Source: Streptomyces sp. WP-1
Lineage (GTDB): Bacteria > Actinomycetota > Actinomycetes > Streptomycetales > Streptomycetaceae
Direction of reading: 5' to 3'
Length of the DNA: 64,000 bases
NCBI RefSeq assembly: GCF_030450125.1
Contig: NZ_CP123923.1
Coordinates: forward strand, 806,001 to 870,000
Both the position numbers and the translations under genes were made by a program. Of this stretch, positions 10,148-18,854 are shown piece by piece. Under the pieces are notes generated by a model. It saw only the letters and a program-made list of their open reading frames with translations, ran no database searches and had not been told where the DNA came from. Position 1 is the stretch's first letter; every line of letters begins with the position of its first letter.

Positions 10148-10320
10148 CAGTCCGGACAGCCGGGTCTCACCGGCCACGGTGAACCCGGCACGGCCCGCGA
10201 GGCCAGGTTCTCCACCCTGCTCGCGGCCGTCAGAAAGGTCAGCCCGTACACCTCGGCGGCCCGTGCGACATCTCCCGTACGGCCCAGGCCCGCGGCGCGC
10301 TCGGCGATCCGTCAGCCGGG
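10091..10320 (-). pseudogene. Remnant of an unidentified gene, 5' part missing and frameshifted
   Basis: The 346-bp gap 10067-10412 holds a coding-like stretch on the minus strand. It reads RIAERAAGLGRTGDVARA, then EVYGLTFLTAASRVENLA, and after a shift of one base near 10190 continues as GRAGFTVAGETRLSGLPG and runs to a TGA at 10091. No start or N-terminal part is found, so it is a decayed C-terminal fragment. I do not recognise the family. The rest of the gap shows nothing else. Confidence 0.45.
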
Positions 10321-10412
10321 AGCGGCGCCGCCGTCCGCGCGGGGGCGTGGTCGGGGCGCAGCGGTCGCAGCTCGGGCGTGGCGGGACCCTGCGCGTCCCG
10401 CCCGCCCGGTCG

Positions 10413-10910
10413 TCACCGGTCTTCCGTGCCGGTGGTGTGCCGGCGCCGGGCCCACAGCGGGAGGCCGTACCAGCATGTCAGGTACCAGGCGACGACGGCC
10501 GCGACCAGCCAGGGCACATAGGCGTCCTGCGTGGCCACCCGCAGGATGAGCAGCAGGGCCGAGGTCATGGTGGCCAGCAGCAGCACCAGGCCGACGAAGG
10601 TCAGCCGCGCGGCGATCCGTACCGCCCGGGGCTTGACCCGGCGGCCGGAGACCAGGCGGTGCAGCGAGACCGGCCCGATGAGGGCGCCGGTGGCGCAGGC
10701 GCCGAGCACCACGGTGACGATGTAGATGTGCTGGTCGGTCTCGGGCAGCCGGACGTACTTCGGCTGGAAGACCACGGTCAGCAGGAAGCCGAACAGGATC
10801 TGCACGCCCGTCTGGGCGACGCGGACCTCCTGGATGAGTTCACCCCACATCCGGTCCGCCCGCTCCTCCTCGCTCTCGTCGCGCCCCGTGCGGCGGTCGT
10901 CCTCTGTCAT
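10413..10910 (-). CDS. DUF6328 family membrane protein
   Basis: About 165 residues with four hydrophobic helices and a conserved cytoplasmic N-terminus (RVAQTGVQILFGFLLTVVF, then PKYVRLPETDQHIYI), the pattern of DUF6328. Function unknown. The C-terminus ends in a short basic tail. An alternative TTG start lies 11 codons upstream (10943). I prefer the ATG because the conserved region starts after it. Two copies of a 17-nt direct repeat lie just upstream (10934-10950 and 10955-10971). Confidence 0.8.
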   Translation of the reverse strand: MTEDDRRTGRDESEEERADRMWGELIQEVRVAQTGVQILFGFLLTVVFQPKYVRLPETDQHIYIVTVVLGACATGALIGPVSLHRLVSGRRVKPRAVRIAARLTFVGLVLLLATMTSALLLILRVATQDAYVPWLVAAVVAWYLTCWYGLPLWARRRHTTGTEDR

Positions 10911-10983
10911 GCGGTGCTGGTAACCGGCCCGCCGTTCCTTCAAACGGCGGACCGGTTCCTTCGAACGGCGGGCGCCGGCACCG

Positions 10984-11967
10984 CTACCAGCGGTGTTCGA
11001 CCTGCTCCGCGATCCGCCGCTCGTACAGGTCCCGGATCGCGGTGAACGTCTCCGGGGGCAGCGGGGGCAGCTTCGCCGCGGCGGCGTTGGCGCGGGCCTG
11101 TTCGGGGTCGCGAGCGCCGGGGATGACCGTGGTGACGCCCTCCTGCTCGATGATCCAGCGCAGCGCCAGCTGGGCCGGGGTGCAGCCCTCGGGGGCGAGC
11201 GCCGCGAACTCGGCGGCGGCCTCCACGCCGGTCCCGTAGTCGACGCCGGAGAAGGTCTCGCCCTGGTCGAACGCCTCGCCGTGCCGGTTGAAGGTGCGGT
11301 GGTCGTTCGCGGCGAAGACGGTGTCCTTGGTGTACTTGCCGGTCAGCAGCCCGGAGGCGAGCGGCACCCGGGCGATGATGCCGACACCGGCCGCGCGGGC
11401 GGCGGGCAGCACCTCGCGCAGCGGCTTCATCCGGAACGGGTTGAGGATGATCTGTACGCTGGCGACGTTCGGCCGGGCGATCGCGGCCAGCGCCTCCGCG
11501 CAGGTCTCCACGCTCACGCCGTACGCGGCGATGCGCTCCTCCTCGACGAGGGTGTCCAGCGCGTCGTACACCGCGTCGGCGGAGTAGACCGGGGTGGGCG
11601 GGCAGTGCAGCTGCACCAGGTCGATCCGGTCGACGCCGAGGTTGCGCCGCGAACGGTCGTTCCAGGCGCGGAAGTTGTCGAGGACGTAGTTCTCGGGGAG
11701 CTGGTCGACGCGGCGGCCCATCTTGGTGGCCACCAGCACGTGCAGATCGGGGCGGCCGCTCAGGAAGGCGGCGATGGTCTGCTCGCTGCGCCCGTCGCCG
11801 TAGACGTCGGCGGTGTCGAAGAAGGTGACCCCGGACTCGGCCGCGGCCTCCAGGACGGCCAGCGCGTCCTTGTCGTTGACGTCGCCCCAGTCCGCGCCCA
11901 GCTGCCAGGTGCCGAGTCCGACCACCGACGCCCACTGACCCGACCTGTCGATCACACGTTCGTCCAT
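10984..11967 (-). CDS. Aldo/keto reductase
   Basis: A 327-residue TIM-barrel NADPH-dependent oxidoreductase. The catalytic tetrad regions are visible: Asp and Tyr in FFDTADVYGDGRSE, Lys in VATKMGR, and His in LVQLHCPP. The C-terminal cofactor region is VIPGARDPEQARAN. It should reduce aldehydes or ketones, but the physiological substrate is unknown. Standard length for the family. It is transcribed away from the RNase H gene's promoter and probably as a single gene. Confidence 0.9.
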   Translation of the reverse strand: MDERVIDRSGQWASVVGLGTWQLGADWGDVNDKDALAVLEAAAESGVTFFDTADVYGDGRSEQTIAAFLSGRPDLHVLVATKMGRRVDQLPENYVLDNFRAWNDRSRRNLGVDRIDLVQLHCPPTPVYSADAVYDALDTLVEEERIAAYGVSVETCAEALAAIARPNVASVQIILNPFRMKPLREVLPAARAAGVGIIARVPLASGLLTGKYTKDTVFAANDHRTFNRHGEAFDQGETFSGVDYGTGVEAAAEFAALAPEGCTPAQLALRWIIEQEGVTTVIPGARDPEQARANAAAAKLPPLPPETFTAIRDLYERRIAEQVEHRW

Positions 11968-12033
11968 GACGACAGTCTGTCACCCGGCGCCCGCTCCCAC
12001 GGGGGAGGCGGGTCGCTCGGGGCGGCGGCCCGC

Positions 12034-12729
12034 TCAGGCCTCGGCCGTGCGGCACTCCGGATGGCCCCAGCCCTGCGCGTTCTTGGCGATGGACTCGCCC
12101 GCCGCGTAGGCGCGGCCGCACAGGCAGCGGCCGGGGAACTTCGCCTTGATGGTGCGCGACGCGGAGGACGAGGCCGACGCGCCCCCGCAGCGGCGGGCCG
12201 TCTTCTTGCGCGGGGCGGCCGACTTGGGGGTGTCGGGCGAGGGCGGCGGCACCGGTGAGCCCAGCTCGCTGCCCGCCGGTTCCTGCACGACGGCGGCCTG
12301 GCTGGCCGCGCGGTCGGCGAAGTCGTTGAGCGGGTCGCCGTCGACCTGGTGGGCCGGGACGTAGCGGAACTCCACCGAGCGGCCCTCCAGGAGCGCGTCG
12401 ATGGCGACCACCAGCTCCTGGTTGGCGACCGGCTTGCCGCCGGACGTCTTCCAGCCGTTGCGCTTCCAGCCGGGCAGCCAGGTGGTGACGGCCTTCATCG
12501 CGTACTGGGAGTCCATCCGGATCTCCAGCTCGACGGCCGGGTCGACGGAGCTCAACAGCCGTTCCAGGGCGGTGAGTTCGGCGATGTTGTTGGTGGCCCG
12601 GCCGAGCGGGCCCGCCTCCCAGCGAGCGGGCGTCCGCTCGTCGTCGGCCGAGACCACCCATGCCCATCCGGCCGGTCCGGGGTTTCCCTTCGAAGCCCCG
12701 TCGCACGCGGCCACCACTCGTTCACGCAT
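12034..12729 (-). CDS. Ribonuclease H family protein with C-terminal extension
   Basis: A 231-residue protein. Residues 1-140 form an RNase H1-like domain with the acidic catalytic residues in ACDGASKGNPGPAGWAW, NNIAELTALE, RMDSQYAMK and the HQVDGDPLNDFADRAA block. It should cleave RNA in RNA/DNA hybrids. The remainder is a Pro/Ala-rich linker and a small basic domain with Cys residues (RRCGGASAS, CLCGRAYAAGESI) that may bind metal or nucleic acid. The extension resembles other actinobacterial RNase H proteins. An alternative ATG lies four codons upstream (12741). Confidence 0.87.
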   Translation of the reverse strand: MRERVVAACDGASKGNPGPAGWAWVVSADDERTPARWEAGPLGRATNNIAELTALERLLSSVDPAVELEIRMDSQYAMKAVTTWLPGWKRNGWKTSGGKPVANQELVVAIDALLEGRSVEFRYVPAHQVDGDPLNDFADRAASQAAVVQEPAGSELGSPVPPPSPDTPKSAAPRKKTARRCGGASASSSASRTIKAKFPGRCLCGRAYAAGESIAKNAQGWGHPECRTAEA

Positions 12730-12786
12730 GCGCACGATCATCCCATGACGGCACGAGTGCCCCGACCGGACCGGCGGGGCCCTCGC

Positions 12787-13581
12787 TCAGGTCTCCTCGA
12801 TCCGGGGCACCTCTCCCTCGGTGGTCGTGATGTCGATCACCGAGAAGTCGGCGCCCTGCGGATCGCTGAGCGTCGCGAACCGGCCGAAGGGGCTGCTCAT
12901 CGGTCCGAAGCGGACGATGCCGCCGAGCCGGGCCGCCGCGGCGACGGCCGCGTCGCAGTCGGCCACGGTGAAGTAGACGTTGATGTACGAGGGCACCTCG
13001 GGCGGGAAGTCCTCGGTCATCCGCATCCGCCCGAGCACGGTGTCCTCGCCGACCTCGAACATCCGGAAGTCCACCGCGTCGTCCACGATGTCCTTCGTGC
13101 GGTACGGGAAGACCGCGCGGAAGAAGGCGTCCGCCTTCTCGGGTTCGCGGGTGTAGACCTCGGCCCAGCAGTAGGCGCCCGGCTCGGCCGTCGCCTCGAA
13201 ACCCTCGTGGGTGCCCGCCTGCCACACCCCGAACACGGCCCCGCTGGGCTCGCGGGCCAGGCACATGGTGCCGGTGTCGCCGACCCGCATCGGCTCCATC
13301 AGTACGTCGCCGCCGTGCCGCCGTACCTTCTCGGCCGTGGCGGCGGCGTCCGGGGAGGCGAAGTACAGGCACCACCGCGACTGGCCCTCCTGGCCGGGCA
13401 TGGGCGGGACGACGGCGGCGACGGCCCGGCCGTCCACGGATGCCTGCGTGTAGTGGCCGTACGCCGCGGTGGAGGTGCCGAAGGTCCAGCCGAGGACCTC
13501 GCCGTAGAACCTCTTGGCGCCCTCCAGATCGGTGAACATCGCATCGGCCCAGCAGGGCGTTCCCTCGGGGTGTACGGCCAT
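12787..13581 (-). CDS. VOC family protein with two glyoxalase domains
   Basis: A 264-residue protein built of two vicinal-oxygen-chelate modules, about 10-120 and 135-255. Each begins with an [17 protein letters not shown] or [17 protein letters not shown] type helix. Members act as glyoxalases, dioxygenases or antibiotic-binding proteins, and metal-ligand residues are only partly conserved in such paired proteins. A clear AGGAGGG site precedes the ATG. The gene is divergent from the alcohol dehydrogenase gene (128-bp gap). Confidence 0.85.
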   Translation of the reverse strand: MAVHPEGTPCWADAMFTDLEGAKRFYGEVLGWTFGTSTAAYGHYTQASVDGRAVAAVVPPMPGQEGQSRWCLYFASPDAAATAEKVRRHGGDVLMEPMRVGDTGTMCLAREPSGAVFGVWQAGTHEGFEATAEPGAYCWAEVYTREPEKADAFFRAVFPYRTKDIVDDAVDFRMFEVGEDTVLGRMRMTEDFPPEVPSYINVYFTVADCDAAVAAAARLGGIVRFGPMSSPFGRFATLSDPQGADFSVIDITTTEGEVPRIEET

Positions 13582-13709
13582 GGTCGCCGCCCTCCTGGAG
13601 TCGTCGCGGCCCCCCGCCTGCTCACGCTAGCCAGCCGCCGGGCGGGCCGCGCGCCGAGCGGGGCGCTGCCGGACACTGGGGAGGGGCCGCCTGCGGAAGG
13701 GCTTGGACG

Positions 13710-14720
13710 ATGACGATGCGGGCGTGGTCGGTGCTGGCGCCGGGACCGGTCGAGGGCGAGCCGCTGGAGCTGGTGGAGCGGCCGGTGCCCACCCCGGGCC
13801 CGGACGAGCTGCTGGTGCGGGTGCGGGCGTGCGGGGTGTGCCGGACCGATCTGCATGTCACCGAGGGCGAGCTGCCGGTGCGCCGGGCCGGGGTGACGCC
13901 CGGGCACGAGGTGGTCGGCGAGGTGGCGGGGCTCGGCTCGCAGGTCTTCGGGTTCGCGCCGGGCGACCGGGTGGGCGTGGCCTGGCTGCGCCGCACCGAC
14001 GGGGTGTGCGCCTACTGCGCGCGGGGCGCCGAGAACCTGTGCCCGCGCTCCCGATACACCGGGTGGGACGCGGACGGCGGCTACGCCGAGTACACGACCG
14101 TGCCGGCCGCCTTCGCCTACCGGCTGCCCGAGGCGCTGGACGACGTGTCGGCGGCGCCGCTGCTGTGCGCCGGGATCATCGGGTTCCGCGCGCTGCGCCG
14201 CACCTCGCTGCCACGGGGCGGGCGCCTCGGCCTGTACGGCTTCGGGGGCAGCGCCCATCTGTGCGCGCAGGTCGCGCTCGCCGAGGGCGCGATAGTGCAT
14301 GTGATCACCCGGGACGAGGTCGCGCGCAGGCTCGCCCTGGAGCTGGGCGCGGCCTCCGCGCGGGACCTTGACGAGGCGCCGCCGGAGCCGCTGGACGCGG
14401 CGATCCTCTTCGCCCCGGTCGGCGATCTGGTGCCGGTCGCGCTGCGCGCCCTGGACCGGGGCGGGGTGCTGGCGGTGGCGGGCATCCACCTCAGCGACGT
14501 ACCGCCGCTGAGGTACGAGACGGACCTGTTCTACGAGAAGGAGCTGCGCAGCGTCACCGCCAACACCCGTGCGGACGGCCGGGAGTTCCTGACCCTGGCG
14601 GCCCGCTACGGCGTCCGCGCGACCACCCACCCCTATCCGCTCGACCGGGCCCCGGACGCGCTGCGCGATCTGAAGGCGGGCCGCTTCGACGGCGCGGCGG
14701 TGCTGGTGCCCGGGCGCTGA
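13710..14720 (+). CDS. Zinc-dependent alcohol dehydrogenase (AdhA-like)
   Basis: A 336-residue MDR-family enzyme. The catalytic zinc site is visible as [10 protein letters not shown] and GHEVVGEV. The structural zinc loop [12 protein letters not shown] has the usual spaced cysteines, and the Rossmann motif is [11 protein letters not shown]. It likely oxidises primary alcohols or reduces aldehydes with NAD(P). A GGAAGG site lies 9 nt before the ATG. It converges with the DUF/VOC gene at 14731, with only 10 bp between stops. Confidence 0.9.
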   Translation: MTMRAWSVLAPGPVEGEPLELVERPVPTPGPDELLVRVRACGVCRTDLHVTEGELPVRRAGVTPGHEVVGEVAGLGSQVFGFAPGDRVGVAWLRRTDGVCAYCARGAENLCPRSRYTGWDADGGYAEYTTVPAAFAYRLPEALDDVSAAPLLCAGIIGFRALRRTSLPRGGRLGLYGFGGSAHLCAQVALAEGAIVHVITRDEVARRLALELGAASARDLDEAPPEPLDAAILFAPVGDLVPVALRALDRGGVLAVAGIHLSDVPPLRYETDLFYEKELRSVTANTRADGREFLTLAARYGVRATTHPYPLDRAPDALRDLKAGRFDGAAVLVPGR

Positions 14721-14730
14721 GAACCCCTCG

Positions 14731-15213
14731 TCACTCCCCCGCGTAGGCCTGCTCCAGCGCGGCGACGTCCAGCTTGCCCATGCTCATCATGGCGCGGGTG
14801 GCCCGGGCGGCCCGCTCCGGGTCGGGGTCGCTCAGCATGGGGAGCAGCCGGTCGTAGACGATCTGCCAGGACACGCCGTACTTGTCCTTGAGCCAGCCGC
14901 AGGGGCCGCCCTCGCCGCCGTTCTCGGTGAGCCGGTTCCAGTAGTGGTCGATCTCCTGCTGGTCGGAGCAGAAGAGCTGGAAGGAGACCGATTCGTTGAA
15001 GGTGAACTGGGGGCCGCCGTTGAGCGCCATGAACCGCTGGCCGTTGGCCGTGAACTCGACGGCCAGCACGGATCCCGCCGGACCGGGCCCGGCCTCGGTG
15101 TGGCGGCCGACGCGGTCCACGCGGGAGTTCTCGAAGATCGACACGTAGTGGTGCGCGGCCTCCTCGGCCTGGCCGTCGAACCAGAGACATGTGGTGAAAC
15201 CGTCGGTGGTCAT
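14731..15213 (-). CDS. VOC/PhnB-like protein
   Basis: A 160-residue protein of the 3-demethylubiquinone-9-methyltransferase-like (PhnB) VOC group: FTTCLWFDGQAEEAAHHY at the N-terminus, then FTANGQRFMALNGGP, CSDQQEIDHYWNRL and GWLKDKYGVSWQIV. No function can be assigned from sequence. A perfect AGGAGG lies upstream of the ATG and fixes the start. Much longer open sequence upstream in this frame is antisense to the sigma factor gene and is not coding. Confidence 0.86.
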   Translation of the reverse strand: MTTDGFTTCLWFDGQAEEAAHHYVSIFENSRVDRVGRHTEAGPGPAGSVLAVEFTANGQRFMALNGGPQFTFNESVSFQLFCSDQQEIDHYWNRLTENGGEGGPCGWLKDKYGVSWQIVYDRLLPMLSDPDPERAARATRAMMSMGKLDVAALEQAYAGE

Positions 15214-15389
15214 GAGCACCTCCTGGATGGGGGAAACACGGTCGGAGTACAGACCGGCACCCGGCCGAAAACTCATCGGCGGGCCGGTGGACGGACGGAA
15301 TCCGGCCGAGCATGGCGCGGCCAGGGGGCGGCGCGGGTGCTCTGACCTGGGAGGAACGGCGAATTTCAGCCAAGTGCAGTATCGGGCGG

Positions 15390-15414
15390 GCATGCACCGA
15401 GTCACCGGGGGTAC
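15390..15414 (+). promoter_or_regulatory. SigB-type promoter match 1 before the sigma factor gene
   Basis: GCAT, a 15-nt spacer, then GGGTAC, matching GNNT-N14-16-GGGTAY. It lies 137 nt upstream of the sigma factor ATG. Confidence 0.5.
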
Positions 15415-15441
15415 CCGCGCCGTGAACGCCCCCACCGGCAG

Positions 15442-15466
15442 GAATGATCTGCCGGATCCGGGGTAC
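15442..15466 (+). promoter_or_regulatory. SigB-type promoter match 2 before the sigma factor gene
   Basis: GAAT, a 15-nt spacer, then GGGTAC, a second match 52 nt downstream of the first and 85 nt before the ATG. Two matches in tandem make a SigB-family-driven promoter more likely than either alone. The whole stretch 15214-15550 (337 bp) has no gene. Confidence 0.55.
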
Positions 15467-15550
15467 ACGCCGAGCACACAACAGCGCAGGGACCGGACGC
15501 AGCGGTCCGAAAAGGGCAGACGTCGAACCGTGACTTTCGTGGGAGAGGTA

Positions 15551-16438
15551 ATGGATACCGCTGGGATCCGGTCGCAGACAGTGGTCATCGAGAGGACCGA
15601 GCAGGACGGCACGGACACGGGGGCCCTGCCCGGCATCGCGGACCCCACCTCCGTCGCCCCGCGGGACGCGCGCCAGCTGTCCCGCCAGTTCTTCCGCCGG
15701 CTGACCCAGCTGGAGGAGGGGACCCACGAGTACCAGTACGCGCGCAACACCCTCATCGAGATGAACATGTCGCTCGTGCGGTTCGCGGCCGGCCGTTTCC
15801 GGGGCCGCGGCGACGACATGGAGGACATCGTCCAGACCGGCATGATCGGCCTGATCAAGGCCATCGACCGGTTCGAGCTGTCCCGGGAGGTGGAGTTCAC
15901 CTCCTTCGCGCTGCCGTACATCGTCGGTGAGATCAAGCGGTTCTTCCGCGACACCACCTGGGCGGTGCACGTCCCGCGGCGGCTCCAGGAGCTGCGGGTG
16001 GAGCTGGCCAAGGCGCGCGAGGAGCTGTCCAGCCGCCTCGACCGGGACCCGACGGTCGCCGAGCTGGCCACCTTGATGAACCTCTCCGAGGAGCAGGTGC
16101 TGGAGGGGCAGCTCGCCGCCAACGGCTACAACTCCTCCTCGCTGGACGCCGCGCTCACCGGTGACGGCCCCGAGGACGGCGAGGCGGTGCTCGCCGACTT
16201 CATCGGGGTGGAGGAGGAGGGGCTGCGCCTGGTGGAGGACTTCCACGCGCTGGCGCCGCTGATGGCGGAGCTGAGCGAGCGGGACCGGCAGATCATCCAC
16301 CTGCGGTTCGTGGAGGAGGCCACCCAGGCGGAGATCGGGGAACGGCTCGGCTGCTCCCAGATGCATGTCTCGCGGCTGATCAAGCGGATCATCACCCGGC
16401 TGCGCCAGGGGATGCTGGGCGAGCTGGGCTGCGCCTGA
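15551..16438 (+). CDS. sigL: RNA polymerase sigma factor, SigB/SigF/SigG subfamily (sigL-like)
   Basis: A 295-residue group 3 sigma factor. Region 2 includes RNTLIEMNMSLVRFAA and DMEDIVQTGMIGLIKAI (2.2-2.3) with FTSFALPYIVGEIKRFFRD (2.4). Region 3 starts with VPRRLQELR. Region 4 ends in the HTH RFVEEATQAEIGERLGCSQ and HVSRLIKRI. The family drives stress and differentiation genes and is usually controlled by anti-sigma ATPases, one of which lies just downstream on the other strand. The start has GGGAGAGG before the ATG. The name sigL is based on gene context only. Confidence 0.85.
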   Translation: MDTAGIRSQTVVIERTEQDGTDTGALPGIADPTSVAPRDARQLSRQFFRRLTQLEEGTHEYQYARNTLIEMNMSLVRFAAGRFRGRGDDMEDIVQTGMIGLIKAIDRFELSREVEFTSFALPYIVGEIKRFFRDTTWAVHVPRRLQELRVELAKAREELSSRLDRDPTVAELATLMNLSEEQVLEGQLAANGYNSSSLDAALTGDGPEDGEAVLADFIGVEEEGLRLVEDFHALAPLMAELSERDRQIIHLRFVEEATQAEIGERLGCSQMHVSRLIKRIITRLRQGMLGELGCA

Positions 16439-16487
16439 GCCGTAAGGCGGACGAGGCAGAGGTCCGACGAAGCAGAGAATCCCGCGC

Positions 16488-16529
16488 ACGCTGAACGCCC
16501 GGTACCGACACGGTCCGGGCGTTCAGCGT
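16488..16529. terminator. Bidirectional hairpin between sigma factor and anti-sigma ATPase
   Basis: Perfect 15-bp inverted repeat (ACGCTGAACGCCCGG at 16488-16502, complement at 16515-16529) with a 12-nt loop. It sits between two converging genes and overlaps the stop codon of the ATPase gene. Confidence 0.75.
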
Positions 16530-16975
16530 CTCAGTGCGAAGCGGGCGATCACCCGCTTGCCGACCGGGATCCGCTCGACGGCGACCTCGGTGGCGATCGC
16601 GTGCACGATCTCCAGGCCGTGCCGCCCGATGCGCTGCGGGTTCTTCGGGAAGAGCTGGGGCAGCGCCGTACTGCTGTCGCAGACGGACACCGTGACGGAG
16701 GCGTCCGTGCCCTCCAGCTCCAGGATGTAGGGGCCGTCGCTGTGCCGGTCGGCGTTGGTGACCAGCTCGCTCACCAGCAGGAGCAGCTCCCCGTCGGCGC
16801 CGCGGTCGATGGTGGCGCACCACTCGGTGCGCAGCTGTTCCAGGAACTGGGCCGCGAAGGCCCGTGCCTCGGCGATGCAGCCGGGTTCGCCGGTGAAATG
16901 CGTCGCGCGTCTCAGCGGCTCGACGGGTACGTCGAAACCGGTCGGTATCACTGCCCCGCCCAGATGCTCGGTCAT
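16523..16975 (-). CDS. Anti-sigma-type ATP-binding protein (RsbW-like HATPase)
   Basis: A 150-residue single-domain GHKL ATPase. The N-box is LLLLVSELVTNADRHS, the G1-type DSSTALPQLF and the later GRHGLEIVHAIA complete the nucleotide pocket. Such proteins bind sigma factors or phosphorylate anti-anti-sigma proteins. Its position next to the sigL-like gene suggests it targets that sigma factor. The DxGxG motif is degenerate (CDSSTAL), which is common in Streptomyces members. A SigB-type promoter match lies 58 nt upstream of the start. Confidence 0.85.
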   Translation of the reverse strand: MTEHLGGAVIPTGFDVPVEPLRRATHFTGEPGCIAEARAFAAQFLEQLRTEWCATIDRGADGELLLLVSELVTNADRHSDGPYILELEGTDASVTVSVCDSSTALPQLFPKNPQRIGRHGLEIVHAIATEVAVERIPVGKRVIARFALRR

Positions 16976-17033
16976 GCTGTCTCTCTCGCGGGCCGCGGGC
17001 CCGGTCCGTTCGGCCGTATTCGCACCAGTCCTC

Positions 17034-17058
17034 TTACCCCGAGCCGCGCATCGCAGTC
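17034..17058 (-). promoter_or_regulatory. SigB-type promoter match before the anti-sigma ATPase
   Basis: On the minus strand: GACT, a 15-nt spacer, then GGGTAA. Spacing fits the SigB pattern; the last base is A rather than C or T. The leader to the ATG would be about 50 nt. Confidence 0.4.
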
Positions 17059-17192
17059 CAGGCGTTCGCCGGCCGCGCACAGTGGCGAGCGTCACGGTCC
17101 CGGCGGTGCGGACATCACGGTACCGGCCGGGGCCCGGCGCGGACGGACCACCCGGCGCGCGGGGTGCCCGGCCGCTGCCTAGCGTGGCAGAC

Positions 17193-18491
17193 GTGAGCCC
17201 CCTGACCGTCTCCGCACGGCCCGCCGCCCGGCACGGCTGGCCCCAGGCGCTGGCCGTGGTGCTGACCGGGCTCGCGGTGATGGTGCTGGTGGCCGCGGCC
17301 GGGCTGTGGGCGGCGGGTGCGGCGGGACTGCCGGACGGCGCGTTCCCCCGGGTGCTGGCGGCGACCGTGGTGACGGCGGTCGGCGGCAGCGTCCGGCTCG
17401 CCGGTGACGCCGGCGCCCTGGCCAGGACCGAGGCCGGGATCACCGTACTCCCCCTGTCGGTGGCGCTGGCGGGTGCCCTGGTGGTCGGCGCGGGCTTTCT
17501 GCGCCCGCTGCGGCACCGCACGGTCGCCTCGGCCCGGAAGCTGGCCCGGTGGGCGGCGCGGCTCGCCGTCCTGTGGCTGCTGGTGCTGACCGGGCTCGCC
17601 CTCGCGGCCCGGGAGACGTTCGCGGTGGACGTGGGCAGCGGGACGCTCAGCGATCTGACCTCGCTGTTCGAGGCGGAGCCGCGGATCGGGTTCGCCGCGG
17701 ACGTGCCGCCGACCGTGCTGTTCGCGCTGCTGTGGCTGGCCGGGGTGCTGCTGGTGGCGCTGCTGGTGGCGCACCGGGTGCCGCTGCCGGGGCGGCTGCC
17801 GCGGTGGCGGGAGGGGGCGCGTCCCGTCTCCCGCGCGATGCTGGAGCTGCTGCTGGCCTCGGTCGTCGTGGGCCTCGTGGTGGCGCTGGTCACGGCGGCC
17901 TCCCGGGGGCACGCGCGGACGACCTTCGCGCTGATCCTGCTCGGCCTGCCCAACCTGGTCTGGCCCGCGCTGACCGTCGGTCTCGGCGCGACCTGGAACG
18001 GCCGGGTGGACGGCCCCTTCGGGCTGCCGGTCCCGCACATCCTGGACGTGCTGCTGCGCACCCCCGACGTCTCGGAGGTGGATCTGCGCACGCTGACGGA
18101 GTACGACGGCCGGACGGCATGGCTGCCGGTGGCGGCCGGGGTGCTGCTGCTCGTGGTCGCGGTCCGGGCGGCCCTGTGCGCACCGCCCCGGACCCCGCTG
18201 TGGCGGCACGCCGTGCGCCTCGCCGTCGCACTCGCCCTCACCGTGCTCGCGATCTGCCTGCTGTGCCGGATCTCCGCGCACTACGGGCTGTCCCTGCTCG
18301 GCATCGGCGACCTGGGCGGGGGCCTGTCCGGGGAGCTGCTGCTGCGGCCGCGGACCTGGCAGGCGGTGGGCCTGGGCGCGCTGTGGGGGCTGGCCGCCGG
18401 GTTCCTCGGCGCTCTGCTCGCCCTGCCGGTGCGCCGCCGCCGGTCACCCGATGGGCACCACGAGCGCCGGGACGGTGCGCTGCATCCGTAG
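17193..18491 (+). CDS. Streptophobe family integral membrane protein
   Basis: A 432-residue, very hydrophobic protein with about ten predicted membrane helices (for example ALAVVLTGLAVMVLVAAAGL and LLELLLASVVVGLVVALVTA). The conserved block LILLGLPNLVWPALTVGLG followed by GATWNGRVDGPFGLPVPHI is characteristic of the Streptomyces-specific 'streptophobe' family. Function unknown. The start is GTG at the point where similarity to the family begins. Its 3' end overlaps the converging gene at 18444 by 48 bp. Confidence 0.83.
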   Translation: MSPLTVSARPAARHGWPQALAVVLTGLAVMVLVAAAGLWAAGAAGLPDGAFPRVLAATVVTAVGGSVRLAGDAGALARTEAGITVLPLSVALAGALVVGAGFLRPLRHRTVASARKLARWAARLAVLWLLVLTGLALAARETFAVDVGSGTLSDLTSLFEAEPRIGFAADVPPTVLFALLWLAGVLLVALLVAHRVPLPGRLPRWREGARPVSRAMLELLLASVVVGLVVALVTAASRGHARTTFALILLGLPNLVWPALTVGLGATWNGRVDGPFGLPVPHILDVLLRTPDVSEVDLRTLTEYDGRTAWLPVAAGVLLLVVAVRAALCAPPRTPLWRHAVRLAVALALTVLAICLLCRISAHYGLSLLGIGDLGGGLSGELLLRPRTWQAVGLGALWGLAAGFLGALLALPVRRRRSPDGHHERRDGALHP

Positions 18492-18854
18492 GGCGTCGAC
18501 GGACTCGGCGAGCAGTTCGTACTCGGTGGTGTCGTCGTTCGCGGCGATCCGCACCAGCCGCCCCTGCGCCAGCTGCTCGGCCACCCGCTCCTGCCGGCCG
18601 TCGTCGGCGCACCAGGCGCGCAGCAGCGTGGGTACGTCGGCGACCGTCTCCGCGACCGGCACCAGCGCCCCCGCCGGGAAGGGGGCGGCCTCCGGGCTGG
18701 GGTCGAGCCGCTCGGCGATCCAGGACGCGCGGTCGCGCAGCCACCACAGAGCCAGTGCCAGGGTCGGCGCGCGGTAGGTGCCGAGCGGTACGCCGACGCG
18801 CCGGCCGCCGCACACCCCGTATGCCGTGACATGGCACAGGAATTCGTCGTGCAC
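18444..18854 (-). CDS. Conserved hypothetical protein
   Basis: A 136-residue protein without recognised domains: an N-terminal block HVTAYGVCGGRRVGVPLGTY, then LALALWWLRDRASWIAERL, an acidic centre, and a C-terminal VPALVVPIG. No signal peptide is present. Its GTG start has a GGGGAG site upstream, which supports it as a real gene although it overlaps the streptophobe gene tail-to-tail by 48 bp. Function unknown. Confidence 0.65.
   Translation of the reverse strand: MHDEFLCHVTAYGVCGGRRVGVPLGTYRAPTLALALWWLRDRASWIAERLDPSPEAAPFPAGALVPVAETVADVPTLLRAWCADDGRQERVAEQLAQGRLVRIAANDDTTEYELLAESVDALRMQRTVPALVVPIG

Noticed and set aside
15411..15416. SigB-type promoter on the minus strand for the PhnB-like gene
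   Set aside because: GGGTAC is present on the minus strand too, but the only GNNT lies 17 nt away, outside the 14-16 range.
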